Translations under genes and position numbers: made by a program
In this document: piece by piece, positions 35,078 through 44,394 of the stretch
How the letters are laid out: the number at the start of each line of letters is the position of its first letter
Numbering within the stretch: the first letter of the stretch is position 1
Notes under the pieces: model-generated
What the model was told of the DNA's origin: nothing
The model's database searches: none
What the model saw: the letters and a program-made list of their open reading frames with translations, nothing else
Assembly (NCBI GenBank): GCA_963699535.1
Contig: CAVOUJ010000017.1
Span: forward strand, 1-64,000
Origin: VBDM01 sp963699535
Lineage (GTDB): Bacteria > Pseudomonadota > Gammaproteobacteria > Burkholderiales > SG8-39
Reading direction: 5' to 3'
DNA: 64,000 nt

Positions 35078-36397
35078 TCAAAGGTTGTAGCCCTTCTCGT
35101 TGTGCAGGACGGTGTCGAGGCCCTCGTTCTCCTCCTCCGGCTGCACGCGCATCCCGGCCACCGCATCGCTCAGCTTGAGCAGGATCAAGGTGACCACGCC
35201 GGACCACGCCGCGACCGCGAGCACTCCGGTGAGCTGCACCAGCACCTGGCCGCCCATCGTCACCTTCTCGGCGTAACCCACGCCGCCAAAGTAGGCCGCG
35301 GCGAACACGCCGGTGAGGAGGGTGCCGAGCATGCCTCCGACGCCGTGCACCGGGAACACGTCGAGCGAGTCGTCCACCTTGAGCGCCTGCTTCATGTAGC
35401 TGGTGGCGAAGAAGCAGACGATGCCGGCGGCGGCCCCGATCGCGAGCGCGCCTATGGGTCCGACGAAACCCGAGGCCGGTGTGATCGTGCCCAGGCCCGC
35501 GACCATGCCGGTCACGATGCCGAGCGCCGAGGGCTTGCCGTAGCGCATCCATTCGCAAACCATCCAGGCGAACGCCCCGGTCGCTGCGCCGATGTGCGTC
35601 ACCAGCATCGCCATGCCCGCGGCGCCGTCGGCGGCGATCGCGCTACCCGCGTTGAAGCCGAACCAGCCCACCCACAGCATGCAGGCACCGGTCACCGTCA
35701 TGGTCATGTTGTGCGGCGGCATGGGCGTTTCCGGGAAAGCCCCTGCGCTTGCCGAGCACGAGCGCGCAGACCAGTGCAGCCATGCCGGCATTCAGGTGCA
35801 CGACGGTGCCGCCGGCGAAATCCATGATCCCCATCTTCTGCAGCCAGCCGTCGCCCCAGACCCAGTGGGCGATCGGGCAATAGACGACGAGCAGCCACAG
35901 CAGGCTGAAGAGCAGCATGCCCGAGAATTTCACGCGCTCGGCATAGGCGCCGAGAACCAGCGCCGGCGTGATGATCGCAAAGGTGAGCTGATACATCGCG
36001 AACACGGTCTCCGGAATGGTCGTACCTGTCCTGATCGCCTTGAGGTCGATTCCGGCCAGGAACGACTTGGCGAAACCGCCGTACCACGCGTTGCTCGCGC
36101 CGCCGTCGCCGAACGCGATGCTGTATCCGACCACCAGCCACGCGAGCGTCACGATGCAGGTAATCGCGAAGCACTGCATGAGGACGGAAAGCACGTTCTT
36201 CATGCGCACGAGGCCCGCGTAGAATAGCGCGAGTCCCGGGAGCGTCATGAACAGGACGAGCACCGACGAGGTGAGCATCCACGCCGTGTTCGCCGCGTCC
36301 AGCTTGGGCGGCTCCCCGCCAAGGCGAAGGGCGCGTGAAGGATCAACGGAGCCAGCAGGAATGAAATGAGGGAAGAACGGCAGCGGATTTTTGTCAT
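35078..36397 (-). CDS. amt: Ammonium transporter (two frameshifts)
   Basis: About 440 codons from the ATG at 36397, which follows GGAGGAGA and gives a normal signal peptide (LISFLLAPLILHAPFALAGS). The frame slips near 36315 and the mature protein continues KLDAANTAWMLTSSVLVLFM. Amt features include MPLPGLALFYAGLVRMKNVL-type sequence, the helix FGDGGASNAWYGG and FAGGTVVHLNAGMAALVCAL. A second slip near 35735, one extra T or C in TTTCCC, precedes MPPHNMTMTVTGACMLWVGW and FGFNAGSAIAADG, both diagnostic. No glnK gene is adjacent, which is unusual for amt in betaproteobacteria. Confidence 0.9.
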
Positions 36398-36554
36398 TGA
36401 TCTCCTCCTCGAGCGCGCCGCAGGCTGCTCCCGGCGCGATGCGAATGATGGACTCAATGTCGTCGTTTTCGCAAGACACACTGCGCCTCACACCGCATGG
36501 CCCGCCCGCCCAGTTGACACGATCCACCCGCACCCTTTAGCGTTGCCGGATTCC

Positions 36555-37250
36555 ATGCAGAGACGCGATTTCATGTTCGCCTGCGCTGCTTCGGCACTCG
36601 GCGTCTCGATGCCGGCAGCGCCGGCCGACGCGCAACCGCGACTGTACTCCCGCGCGCGGCTGGTGAACCCGGGCGGCCAGCCGCTCAGGGCACGCGCCCT
36701 GCCCGCGAACCAGAACTTCATATTCCACTACCCGTTCGCCGGCACGCCCTGCTTCCTTCTGAACCTCGGCAGGCCGGCCAAGGTATCGGCGCAGCTCAGA
36801 ACCGCCGACAAACACGTGTATCAGTGGCCGGGCGGAGTCGGCGCGGACCAGAACATCGTCGCCTACTCCGCGATCTGCGCCCATAAGCTGACCTATCCTA
36901 CCCGCCAGATCAGCTTCATCAGCTATCGCGGCGAGAAATCGGCCGGCAGCAAGTTCTCCCGCGTGATTCACTGTTGCTCGGAGCACAGCCAGTACGATCC
37001 CTCGGAGGGCGCCAAGGTCGTGGCGGGCCCTGCCCCGCAGCCGCTCGCCGCGATTCTTCTCGAACACGATCCCGCGAGCGACGGCCTGTACGCGGTCGGA
37101 ACCCTGGGCGGGGAGATGTTCAACGAGTTTTTCAGCAAATACGAATTTCGTCTCGCGGTCGATCACAACGGGCAGGCTCGCGCAGCGGTCTCGGGGAGCT
37201 GCGTCGTGAGCGAGCTCGCAGAATACTGCCGGCAGCAAGTGAAGTGCTGA
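36555..37250 (+). CDS. Tat-exported Rieske [2Fe-2S] protein
   Basis: 231 residues. A twin-arginine signal (MQRRDFMFACAASALG, cleavage after PADA) predicts export in folded form. A Rieske-type site is suggested by SAICAHKLTYP (C-x-H) and VIHCCSEHSQYD (C-x2-H). The Cys residues that form the disulfide in cytochrome bc1-type Rieske proteins are not in their usual GC/PCH positions, so a lower-potential or divergent cluster is possible. The C-terminal SGSCVVSELAEYCRQQVKC adds three more cysteines. The partner is unknown. It is divergent from amt (157 bp) and 7 bp upstream of aat. Confidence 0.75.
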   Translation: MQRRDFMFACAASALGVSMPAAPADAQPRLYSRARLVNPGGQPLRARALPANQNFIFHYPFAGTPCFLLNLGRPAKVSAQLRTADKHVYQWPGGVGADQNIVAYSAICAHKLTYPTRQISFISYRGEKSAGSKFSRVIHCCSEHSQYDPSEGAKVVAGPAPQPLAAILLEHDPASDGLYAVGTLGGEMFNEFFSKYEFRLAVDHNGQARAAVSGSCVVSELAEYCRQQVKC

Positions 37251-37257
37251 AAGCGGG

Positions 37258-37968
37258 ATGATCCCCTGGCTGGCGCTCGGCGCGCCTTTCCCGCCGGTAC
37301 AGTCGGCGCTCAAGCAACCGAATGGTCTGCTCGCCGCGGGCGGGGAGTTGTCTTCCGAGCGCCTGCTCGAAGGCTATCGTCGCGGGATCTTCCCGTGGTT
37401 CAGCGAAGGCGAGCCCATACTGTGGTGGAGCCCGGACCCGCGCATGGTCCTGTTTCCAGATGAACTCAGGATCTCGCGCTCGCTGGCGAAGACCCTGCGC
37501 AACCGCCGCTACGAAGTACGCTTCGATTCGGCCTTCGATGAAGTCATAGCGGGGTGCGCCGCTCCGCGGAGCCGCGAGGCCGGCACGTGGATCACGGGCG
37601 AGATGATCGCCGCCTATCGCCGCCTGCGCGCGCTGGGCTGGGCGCATTCGGCAGAAACCTGGATCGACGGGGCACTCGCCGGAGGGCTCTACGGCGTGGC
37701 GGTCGGCCAGGTGTTCTTCGGCGAGTCGATGTTCTCGCGCAGCACCGACGCCTCCAAGATCGCGCTCGTTGCCCTGGTGGCGCATCTGAAGTCGTCCGAT
37801 TTCCGCCTTATCGACTGCCAGATGCGCACGCAGCATCTCGAATCGCTCGGTGCGCGCGAGATCCCGCGGCGGCGGTTTTCCAGACTCCTCGAGGAGTTGA
37901 TACACTATCCGCGCCCGCCGGGGAGTTGGAACGGCGCATCCTTCGTGCACGAGCCATGTCGAAACTGA
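37258..37968 (+). CDS. aat: Leucyl/phenylalanyl-tRNA-protein transferase
   Basis: 236 residues; the enzyme adds Leu or Phe to proteins with N-terminal Lys/Arg, targeting them to ClpAP. Landmarks are QPNGLLAAGGELSSERLLEG, GIFPWFSEGEPILWWSPDPR, AETWIDGALAGGLYGVAVGQ and VFFGESMFSRSTDASKIAL, with the conserved DCQ in FRLIDCQMRTQHLESLGARE. The bpt gene overlaps its end by 13 bp, so both N-degron enzymes are made together. Confidence 0.95.
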   Translation: MIPWLALGAPFPPVQSALKQPNGLLAAGGELSSERLLEGYRRGIFPWFSEGEPILWWSPDPRMVLFPDELRISRSLAKTLRNRRYEVRFDSAFDEVIAGCAAPRSREAGTWITGEMIAAYRRLRALGWAHSAETWIDGALAGGLYGVAVGQVFFGESMFSRSTDASKIALVALVAHLKSSDFRLIDCQMRTQHLESLGAREIPRRRFSRLLEELIHYPRPPGSWNGASFVHEPCRN

Positions 37969-38696
37969 ACGACCTGCCGCACGCAGTACTGCAGTTCTAC
38001 GTGACTGCGCCCTACCCGTGCAGCTACCTGCCCGGCAGGATGGCGCGCTCGCAGGTCGCGACCCCGAGTCACTTGATCGGCACCGACCTCTACGCCGATC
38101 TGGTGCGTCTCGGTTTTCGCCGAAGCGGCATCTTCACCTACCGTCCCTACTGCGACCACTGCCGCGCCTGCGTTCCGGTGCGCGTCCCGGTCGAGGAGTT
38201 TCGCGCCTCGCGAAGCCAGCGGCGCGCGTGGGCCAAGCACGAAGCGCTGCAATCCACGGTGACGGGACTGCGCTTCCGAGTCGAGCATTACTCGCTCTAC
38301 CTTCGCTATCAGGCGAGCCGCCACGCCGGCGGCGGCATGGACCAGGACAGCCGCGACCAGTACTCGCATTTCCTGCTGCAGAGCCGGGTGAGCACGCGGT
38401 TGGTGGAATTCCGCGACAAGGGAAAGCTGATGGTGGTGTCGATCGTCGATCACCTGGGAGACGGCCTTTCTTCCGTATACACCTTCTACGATCCCGACGC
38501 CGCCGGCGCGAGCTTCGGCACTTTCAACATCCTGTGGCAGATCGAGCAGTGCCGCCGCCTTCACCTGCCTTACCTGTATCTCGGCTACTGGATCAGGGAC
38601 AGCCGCAAGATGTCCTACAAGGCGCGTTTCCAGCCGATCGAAGGATTCATCGACGGCGCGTGGCGGCGCGTGTCCCCGGAGGAGATCGGCTCCTAG
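37956..38696 (+). CDS. bpt: Leucyltransferase/arginyltransferase (Bpt/Ate family)
   Basis: 246 residues from the ATG at 37956. N-terminal R-transferase motifs include YCDHCRACVPVRVPVEEFR and SRSQRRAWAKH; the C-terminal domain has FNILWQIEQCRRLHLPYLYL, GYWIRDSRKMSYKARFQPIE. In bacteria this family conjugates Leu to proteins starting with Asp/Glu; 'bpt' is the usual symbol. It overlaps aat by 13 bp, completing a small N-end-rule operon. Confidence 0.93.
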   Translation: MSKLNDLPHAVLQFYVTAPYPCSYLPGRMARSQVATPSHLIGTDLYADLVRLGFRRSGIFTYRPYCDHCRACVPVRVPVEEFRASRSQRRAWAKHEALQSTVTGLRFRVEHYSLYLRYQASRHAGGGMDQDSRDQYSHFLLQSRVSTRLVEFRDKGKLMVVSIVDHLGDGLSSVYTFYDPDAAGASFGTFNILWQIEQCRRLHLPYLYLGYWIRDSRKMSYKARFQPIEGFIDGAWRRVSPEEIGS

Positions 38697-38732
38697 CCCG
38701 GAGCGCCGCCAGCGCGGCGGTACAATGTCGGC

Positions 38733-39761
38733 ATGCTCTATAGCGCCGTCCGGCCGCTGCTGTTCACGCTCGATCCGGAAACGGCGCACTGCGCGAGCCT
38801 GGCATCGCTCGACGCCCTGAACCGCCTCGGCGCCGCGTCGTTCCTCGCCACCGCCGCGCCCCGCATTCCCGTGCGCGCGATGGGCCTGGATTTCCCCAAT
38901 CCCGTGGGCCTCGCAGCCGGCATGGACAAGAACGGCGAGCACATCGACGGACTTTCCGCCCTCGGCTTCGGCTTCCTCGAAGTCGGAGCCGCGACCCCCC
39001 GCCCGCAAGGGGGCAATCCCAAGCCGCGCCTTTTCCGCCTCCCCGAGGCCGAAGCGCTGATCAATCGACTGGGGTTCAACAACGCCGGGGTCGACGTCCT
39101 CGTCGAAAACATCCGCCGCTCGCAGTATCGCGGCGTTCTCGGAGTCAACATAGGAAGAAACTTCGACACTCCCAACGAGCGCGCGGCCGACGACTACGTC
39201 GCCTGCCTGCGCAAGGTCCACGCGCACGCGAGCTTCGTGACCGCGAACATTTCCTCACCCAACACCAAGGACCTGCGGGCGTTGCAGCGCCCGGACGGCC
39301 TCGATGGGCTCCTCGTCGCCCTCGCCGCAGAACGCGATCGACTGACCCGGGAGCAAGGAAAACGCGTTCCCCTCGCAGTCAAGGTCGCACCGGATCTCGA
39401 CGATGCTGCGATCGAGGCGATCGCCGACCGCGTCGTTGCCCGCGGCATCGACGCGGTGATCGCGACCAATACGACGGTATCGCGCAAAGGAGTCGAGCAC
39501 CTGCCCGCGAGCCACGAGCGCGGCGGCCTTTCCGGCTCGCCGCTCAAGGCGCTCGCCACGGCGATCGTGGCCAAGTTTCGCCGTGTGCTGCCCGAAAGCG
39601 TGGCGATCGTCGGAGTCGGCGGCATCGCGAGCGCCGCCGACGCCCGCGAAAAGCTGGACGCAGGCGCCAGCCTCGTCCAGCTCTATACGGCACTCGTCTT
39701 TCGGGGGCCGTCCCTGGTAGGCGAGATCGTAAGAGGCCTCGCGGCGGGACAATCCCGATGA
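38733..39761 (+). CDS. pyrD: Dihydroorotate dehydrogenase (quinone), class 2
   Basis: 342 residues. The membrane-associating N-terminal helices (RPLLFTLDPETAHCASLASL) mark the class 2, quinone-linked enzyme. FMN and substrate contacts are visible in GLAAGMDKNGEHIDGLSALG, RLGFNNAGVDVLVENIRR, the Ser-containing FVTANISSPNTKDLRALQ and VIATNTTVSRKGVEHLPASH. A TACAAT hexamer sits 9 bp before the start, after a small GC-rich hairpin (CCGCC-AGCG-CGGCGG). It overlaps rsxB by 4 bp (ATGA). Confidence 0.96.
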   Translation: MLYSAVRPLLFTLDPETAHCASLASLDALNRLGAASFLATAAPRIPVRAMGLDFPNPVGLAAGMDKNGEHIDGLSALGFGFLEVGAATPRPQGGNPKPRLFRLPEAEALINRLGFNNAGVDVLVENIRRSQYRGVLGVNIGRNFDTPNERAADDYVACLRKVHAHASFVTANISSPNTKDLRALQRPDGLDGLLVALAAERDRLTREQGKRVPLAVKVAPDLDDAAIEAIADRVVARGIDAVIATNTTVSRKGVEHLPASHERGGLSGSPLKALATAIVAKFRRVLPESVAIVGVGGIASAADAREKLDAGASLVQLYTALVFRGPSLVGEIVRGLAAGQSR

Positions 39762-40484
39762 GCAGCCTTGTCGACCGGATCGACGCGCTTCTCCCGCAGA
39801 CGCAGTGCACGAAATGCGGCTACCCCGCCTGCAGGCCCTACGCCGAAGCGATCGCGAACGGCGAGGCGGACATCAATCGCTGCCCCCCCGGCGGCGAGGC
39901 GGGCGTGGGCAAGCTCGCGGCGCTCCTCGGCCGCGAGGCCAAGCCCCTCGACCTCTCTCGCGGGGTCGAGCAGCCGCGCCGCGTTGCACTGATCGACGAG
40001 GCTCGCTGCATCGGCTGCACACTCTGCATCCAGGCCTGCCCGGTGGATGCGATCGTCGGCGCGGCGAGGCTGATGCACACGGTGGTGACGGAGCTTTGCT
40101 CGGGCTGCGACCTGTGCGTTCCGCCCTGCCCGGTGGATTGCATCGAAATGGTGCCCGCGACCGGCGATGACGCGCTCTGGGACCGGCCGCGGGCGGATGC
40201 GGCTCGCGAGCGCTTCGAGCTGCGCCGTGCGCGTCTGGAGCGCGAGCGCAGCGACCGCGCCGAGCGCCTGGCGCAGCGCGCCCTCGAGGCGAGACGCTCC
40301 GATCCGGAGGCCGAGGAAGAAACGCGCGATCATCCAGGCGGCGATCGAGCGGGCGCGGGCGAAGCGCGCCGCGGTCGCGCCGCGAAACACCGAGAATCTC
40401 GCCGCCGACGCTCAGGCGCGGATCGCCGAAGTCGACGCCCGCCGGGCGCGGATCAAGAAGGCGATCGAAGACGCAAGAGGCTGA
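39758..40484 (+). CDS. rsxB: RsxB/RnfB-like ferredoxin (one frameshift near the C-terminus)
   Basis: About 242 codons. The N-terminal Fe-S domain reads LPQTQCTKCGYPACRPYAEA, the RnfB-type CxxCxxxxC plus a later NRCPPGG. Two 4Fe-4S ferredoxin motifs follow (CIGCTLCIQACPVDAI and CSGCDLCVPPCPVDCI). The C-terminus is a long charged helix; the frame slips near 40318 and continues ERARAKRAAVAPRNTENLAA and ARIAEVDARRARIKKAIEDA. The membrane anchor of true RnfB is absent and no other rsx/rnf genes are nearby. This short form next to pyrD and nth is common in betaproteobacteria. It is probably a soluble electron donor, possibly to the Fe-S protein Nth (inference). Confidence 0.85.
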
Positions 40485-40491
40485 AGGCCCC

Positions 40492-41127
40492 GTGAACGCC
40501 GAAAAGCGCCGCAAGATCTTCGAGCGCCTGCGCTCGGCAAATCCGAATCCGACCACCGAGCTCGCGTATCGAACGCCTTTCGAGCTGCTGGTGTCGGTCA
40601 TTCTGTCCGCGCAGGCGACCGACAGGAGCGTGAATCTCGCCACCGAAAAGCTCTACAAGGTGGCTTCCACTCCGCAGCAGTTTCTCGCGCTCGGCATGGA
40701 GGGTCTGGTCGAGCACATCCGCACGATCGGCCTGTACCGCTCCAAAGCCAGGCACATCCTCGAGACCTGCCGCCTGCTCTGCGAGCGCCACGGCGGACAG
40801 GTCCCGCAATCGCGGGAGGCGCTGGAAGCTCTGCCCGGCGTCGGCCGGAAAACCGCAAACGTGATCCTCAACACGGCCTTCGGCCACCCGACGATCGCGG
40901 TGGATACGCACATCTTTCGCGTCGCCAATCGCACCGGCCTCGCGCCGGGAAAGGACGTGCGCGAGGTCGAGGACAAGCTGCTGAAATTCGTCCCGGAGAC
41001 TTTCCTGAAGAATGCTCATCACTGGCTGATCCTGCACGGGCGCTACGTGTGCAAGGCGAGAAAGCCGGATTGCCCGGCCTGCGTGATCAGGGACCTGTGC
41101 GAATACCGGGGAAAGACTACCGAATAA
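40492..41127 (+). CDS. nth: Endonuclease III (DNA glycosylase/AP lyase)
   Basis: 211 residues. The helix-hairpin-helix LEALPGVGRKTANVILNTAF contains the catalytic Lys in GRKTAN, and the catalytic Asp lies in IAVDTHIFRVANR. The 4Fe-4S site has the exact C-x6-C-x2-C-x5-C spacing in CKARKPDCPACVIRDLC. It removes oxidised pyrimidines from DNA. It lies 7 bp after the rsxB stop and overlaps the convergent cytochrome gene by 11 bp. Confidence 0.96.
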   Translation: MNAEKRRKIFERLRSANPNPTTELAYRTPFELLVSVILSAQATDRSVNLATEKLYKVASTPQQFLALGMEGLVEHIRTIGLYRSKARHILETCRLLCERHGGQVPQSREALEALPGVGRKTANVILNTAFGHPTIAVDTHIFRVANRTGLAPGKDVREVEDKLLKFVPETFLKNAHHWLILHGRYVCKARKPDCPACVIRDLCEYRGKTTE

Positions 41128-41437
41128 CGTGCAGGGAGCCTTTTTGACTCGCGTAGAAGGCGGCGAGGTCCGCAATGTCCTGCGGGGTGAGATTCCCGAC
41201 CTGCCCCGCCATGATCGGGTTCTTGCGCGCGCCGGACTTGTAGTCGCGCAGCGCTTTCAGCAGGTAATCGTAGTGCTGCCCGGCGAGCCGCGGAAAATCC
41301 GGCCCGGCGGGGCTGTTTCCATCGGGTCCGTGGCATGCGGCGCAGGCCTGCGATTTCGCCTTCCCCTGCGCGGCGTCGCCCGCGGCCAGGGCCGGCGAAG
41401 CGGCGAAGGCGAGGACGAGCGCGAGAATTGCTTTCAT
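41117..41437 (-). CDS. Class I cytochrome c (c4/c5-like), short
   Basis: 106 residues. The signal peptide MKAILALVLAFAASPALAAG leads to a single heme-binding motif CAACHGPDGNSPAGPDFPRL, with the distal Met probably in RKNPIMAGQVGNLT. The C-terminal helix is PQDIADLAAFYASQKGSL. It overlaps the upstream cytochrome gene by 4 bp (ATGA). A tandem pair of small cytochromes is typical of a split c4-type diheme protein that feeds a terminal oxidase. Confidence 0.9.
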   Translation of the reverse strand: MKAILALVLAFAASPALAAGDAAQGKAKSQACAACHGPDGNSPAGPDFPRLAGQHYDYLLKALRDYKSGARKNPIMAGQVGNLTPQDIADLAAFYASQKGSLHVIR

Positions 41438-41760
41438 TTGCCCGCCTTTCCCGCGCGCCCATAGTAGGCGGCGACGTCGGCCATGTCCTGATCGCTGAGA
41501 CTCTTGGCGATTCCCTGCATGCTCGGATGGCTGCGCTCGCCGGCTCTGTAGGCCTGCAGCGCCTTGACGAGGTACTCGGGCGACTGCCCCGCGATCATGG
41601 GCACCGAGTACACCTCGGGGAATACCGTCTTGTACATCGGAATGCCGTGGCAGCCGATGCACATCGAGACCTTTCCCTTGGCGGCTTCGGCGTTTCCCGT
41701 CTGTGCGTGGACAGCGGCGCAGGCCAGCAGAAACGGGACCAGAGCGAGCGATTTTTTCAT
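41434..41760 (-). CDS. Class I cytochrome c, partner of the next gene
   Basis: 108 residues from the ATG at 41760. The signal peptide MKKSLALVPFLLACAAVHAQ is followed by the heme motif CIGCHGIPMYKTVFPEVYSV. The probable distal ligand Met is in RSHPSMQGIAKSLSDQDMAD, and the protein ends AAYYGRAGKAGK. Like its partner it has one heme. The two are separate genes with a 4-bp overlap, in contrast to the fused diheme c4 protein. 54 bp upstream is the amidase gene, also on the minus strand. Confidence 0.9.
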   Translation of the reverse strand: MKKSLALVPFLLACAAVHAQTGNAEAAKGKVSMCIGCHGIPMYKTVFPEVYSVPMIAGQSPEYLVKALQAYRAGERSHPSMQGIAKSLSDQDMADVAAYYGRAGKAGK

Positions 41761-41814
41761 TGATTTGATGGGAACTCTTCCCGGCCAAAAAAAGCTGCGC
41801 AATTCTATCCCAGG

Positions 41815-42544
41815 TTAAAGCGGACGCAAAGCGGCAGTGCGGGCGGCTCCTCCGGGCAGGCAGCGGTCCAATCCGGCGGCCACGGCGGCAGCGATGCGCT
41901 GGCGCACGCTCTCCTTCTGCATTTCCAGTTCTTCGTTGCGGTTGAGAATCACTCCGGCTTCGAGGAGCACGGCGGGTGTTCGCGCCGTCTTCAGCACAAT
42001 GAGGTTGTCGTAGTAGTGGACCCCGTTCAGCTTGTCCGCAAACGGCTTCCGCTCGCCCGGAATCGGGTCGGCGTGATAGAGCGAAGGCGAGAAACCGGCG
42101 CGGCGCATCTCCTCGCCGATCGCGGAAGCGCAGGCGAGACTGCGGCGAAGCGAAAGGTCCTTTGCGCGAGACGAACAGCGAGAATCCCGAGTAGCGATCG
42201 CAATACAGGCGCTCGACTCCTTCGTGCTCCCAGGTCTGGAGGAAGTGCGGCTGTACCGAATCGTGATGCACCGAAAGGAGAAAGCCCGCCTTCGCGCCGG
42301 CCATGGAGCGCGCCGCAAGCCTCGACATGAGGCCGTCGAATCCGATCAGGAAGCTGGCCAGTCCCTTTGCGAGAACTGCGGAATCGATTTCCAGGGCGAG
42401 GTCCCTGTTGAACTCGAGCTCGGCGCGCCCGCGCGCGCTGGTGGCGCCGGGCTCCTCATGGTAGTGACCTACGTCAATGGCCACGGTGGTCTGCGCCTGG
42501 ACCGATGCCGCGGCAAGCGAGAAGGCAAAGAGGACAATTCGCAC
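41815..42544 (-). CDS. N-acetylmuramoyl-L-alanine amidase, Amidase_3 family (one frameshift)
   Basis: About 243 codons from a GTG at 42544. The signal peptide MRIVLFAFSLAAASVQAQ sends it to the periplasm. Zinc ligands are visible in VAIDVGHYHEEPGATSARGR (His, then Glu in LEFNRDLAL) and FLLSVHHDSV. The catalytic Glu lies in TPAVLLEAGVILNRNEELEM after a frame slip near 42165. There is no AMIN or LysM domain, so it is a compact stand-alone amidase. It cleaves the peptide stem from glycan strands. Confidence 0.85.
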
Positions 42545-42619
42545 GCACGGATTGTGCGCGAGCCGCGCCCGGGCTGCAAGAAGCCGCTAAAATGGCGCAT
42601 CGACCAAAGGACAGAACCC

Positions 42620-43465
42620 ATGCGCTTCAGCGGTTCCGACGCATACGTTTCCACCGACGACCTGACCCTTGCGGTCAACGCTGCCATCAAGCTTGAGCGC
42701 CCGCTGCTGGTGAAGGGCGAGCCCGGGACCGGGAAAACGATGCTCGCGGTGGAGGTGGCGAAATCGCTCGGACTGCCGCTGCTCGAATGGCACATCAAGT
42801 CCACCACCAAGGCGCAGCAGGGCTTGTACGAGTACGACGCGGTGAGCCGTCTGCGCGATTCGCAGCTGGGCGACTCTCGCGTGCAGGAGATCCGCAACTA
42901 CATCGTCAAGGGAATGCTGTGGCAGGCGTTCACGTCGGCGACCCCGGTCGTGCTGCTCATCGACGAGATCGACAAGGCCGACATCGAGTTCCCGAACGAC
43001 CTCCTGCGCGAGCTCGATCGCATGGAATTCTTCGTCTATGAGACGCGCGAGCTGATCAAGGCGAAGAGCCGCCCGGTCGTGTTCATCACCTCGAACAACG
43101 AAAAGGAGCTGCCCGACGCATTCCTGCGGCGCTGCTTCTTCCACTACATCCGCTTCCCCGACAAGGAGACGATGGAGAGAATCGTCGAGGTCCACTTCCC
43201 GGGGCTGAAGAAGTCGCTCCTGCGCGAGGCCCTCGAAGTGTTCTTCGAGGTGCGCGAAGTCCCCGGCCTGAAGAAGAAACCCTCGACTTCGGAGCTGCTC
43301 GACTGGCTGAAGCTCCTCCTCGCCGAGGACATCCCCCCCGAGGCGCTCAGAAGCAAGGATCGCAAGACGATCATCCCTCCCCTGCACGGCGCGCTGCTCA
43401 AGAACGAGCAGGACGTGCACCTCTTCGAACGCCTGGTGTTCATGACGCGCGCCAAGACTAGCTGA
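42620..43465 (+). CDS. MoxR-family AAA ATPase
   Basis: 281 residues. Walker A is in PLLVKGEPGTGKTMLAVEVA and Walker B in TPVVLLIDEIDKADIEFPND. Sensor 1 is RPVVFITSNNEKELPDAFLR, and the Arg finger region is RCFFHYIRFPDKETMERIVE. The family works with von Willebrand A proteins to remodel or activate metal-containing enzymes. The likely VWA partner (CoxE-like) lies 1.9 kb downstream, with an outer-membrane protein gene and an opposite-strand receptor gene between them. Confidence 0.92.
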   Translation: MRFSGSDAYVSTDDLTLAVNAAIKLERPLLVKGEPGTGKTMLAVEVAKSLGLPLLEWHIKSTTKAQQGLYEYDAVSRLRDSQLGDSRVQEIRNYIVKGMLWQAFTSATPVVLLIDEIDKADIEFPNDLLRELDRMEFFVYETRELIKAKSRPVVFITSNNEKELPDAFLRRCFFHYIRFPDKETMERIVEVHFPGLKKSLLREALEVFFEVREVPGLKKKPSTSELLDWLKLLLAEDIPPEALRSKDRKTIIPPLHGALLKNEQDVHLFERLVFMTRAKTS

Positions 43466-43516
43466 GCCGAAACTGCGAATCCTGCATGCCTTCCACGCGA
43501 TGAGGCATTGGCGGCA

Positions 43517-44368
43517 ATGCAGGTGAGCGCGAGTATCGGACGCCTTATCGCGCTCGCCGCCTTGTTTGTCCCGTCCGTCGCCCTGGCTCAGCAGCCAGCA
43601 ACCGCGGAAACCGGGGAGCCGAACCTCGCGCAGTCAACTCCGGGCGGCGCCCGCCTGACGGATTCCGAATCTCCCCGCACCTCGGAAAAGCAGACTGGAC
43701 GGGTCGAGCTGAAGCGCTGGAACACCTCGCGCGGAACGTCCGAGGAGTCGACCCAGACCAATCTGCGGCTCGAGGCCTTCCTCGACGGGACTGTCGATCT
43801 CCTGCGCCTCGACCTTCCGTTTCCCGATGAAGAGACGGACTTCAGCGGCAGCCCGTTCAGCCCGCGCATGGGAGACATCAAGGTCCGGACCCGATTCCGC
43901 GCGGTGAAATCAGGCGAGCTTTCCTTTTCCTCGTTTGTCGAGGCGATTTTCCCGACCGCCGCCGACGATCTCGGCAGCGGCAAGTATCAGCTGAGCGCCG
44001 GACTGAGGATGCTCGCGCGGGTGAGCCCGCCGTTCCTCGATCCCGCGACCCACAGGATGCAGTTCGAGGCCCAGGTGTCCCAGGTCAATTCGGTCGCCGG
44101 CGACCCGGACCGCAAGGACATCAATGCCACCAAGTTCGAATTCACCCTCTACGATCTCTGGCATGGCAGGTACACGATGAAGGTGAAGCTGAAACCGAAT
44201 GTTGACTGGATCCAGGACAAGACAGGCGCCGTTGCCGAGATGGAGATAGGCATGCTCATGGCGAACTGGCGAACCTGGCTCATGGCGGGCCGCCGCGCCT
44301 GGGGGCCCTCGGGGATCCAGGCGACCTACGACACCCGGGTCGAGCTCGGGCTGGCGCGGACGTATTGA
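43517..44368 (+). CDS. Predicted outer-membrane protein
   Basis: 283 residues from the ATG at 43517. The signal peptide is IGRLIALAALFVPSVALAQQ. The mature part has a low-complexity, Ser/Thr-rich start and then amphipathic strands (FLDGTVDLLRLDLPFPDE, GDIKVRTRFRAVKSGELSFS, YQLSAGLRMLARVSPPFLD and KFEFTLYDLWHGRYTMKVKL). It ends in LGLARTY, an aromatic residue fit for a beta-barrel signal. I do not recognise a named family. It lies between the MoxR gene (51 bp upstream) and the convergent Bug receptor gene. Confidence 0.65.
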   Translation: MQVSASIGRLIALAALFVPSVALAQQPATAETGEPNLAQSTPGGARLTDSESPRTSEKQTGRVELKRWNTSRGTSEESTQTNLRLEAFLDGTVDLLRLDLPFPDEETDFSGSPFSPRMGDIKVRTRFRAVKSGELSFSSFVEAIFPTAADDLGSGKYQLSAGLRMLARVSPPFLDPATHRMQFEAQVSQVNSVAGDPDRKDINATKFEFTLYDLWHGRYTMKVKLKPNVDWIQDKTGAVAEMEIGMLMANWRTWLMAGRRAWGPSGIQATYDTRVELGLARTY

Positions 44369-44394
44369 ACGCGCGCCGGGGGCTGCTGAGGAAG

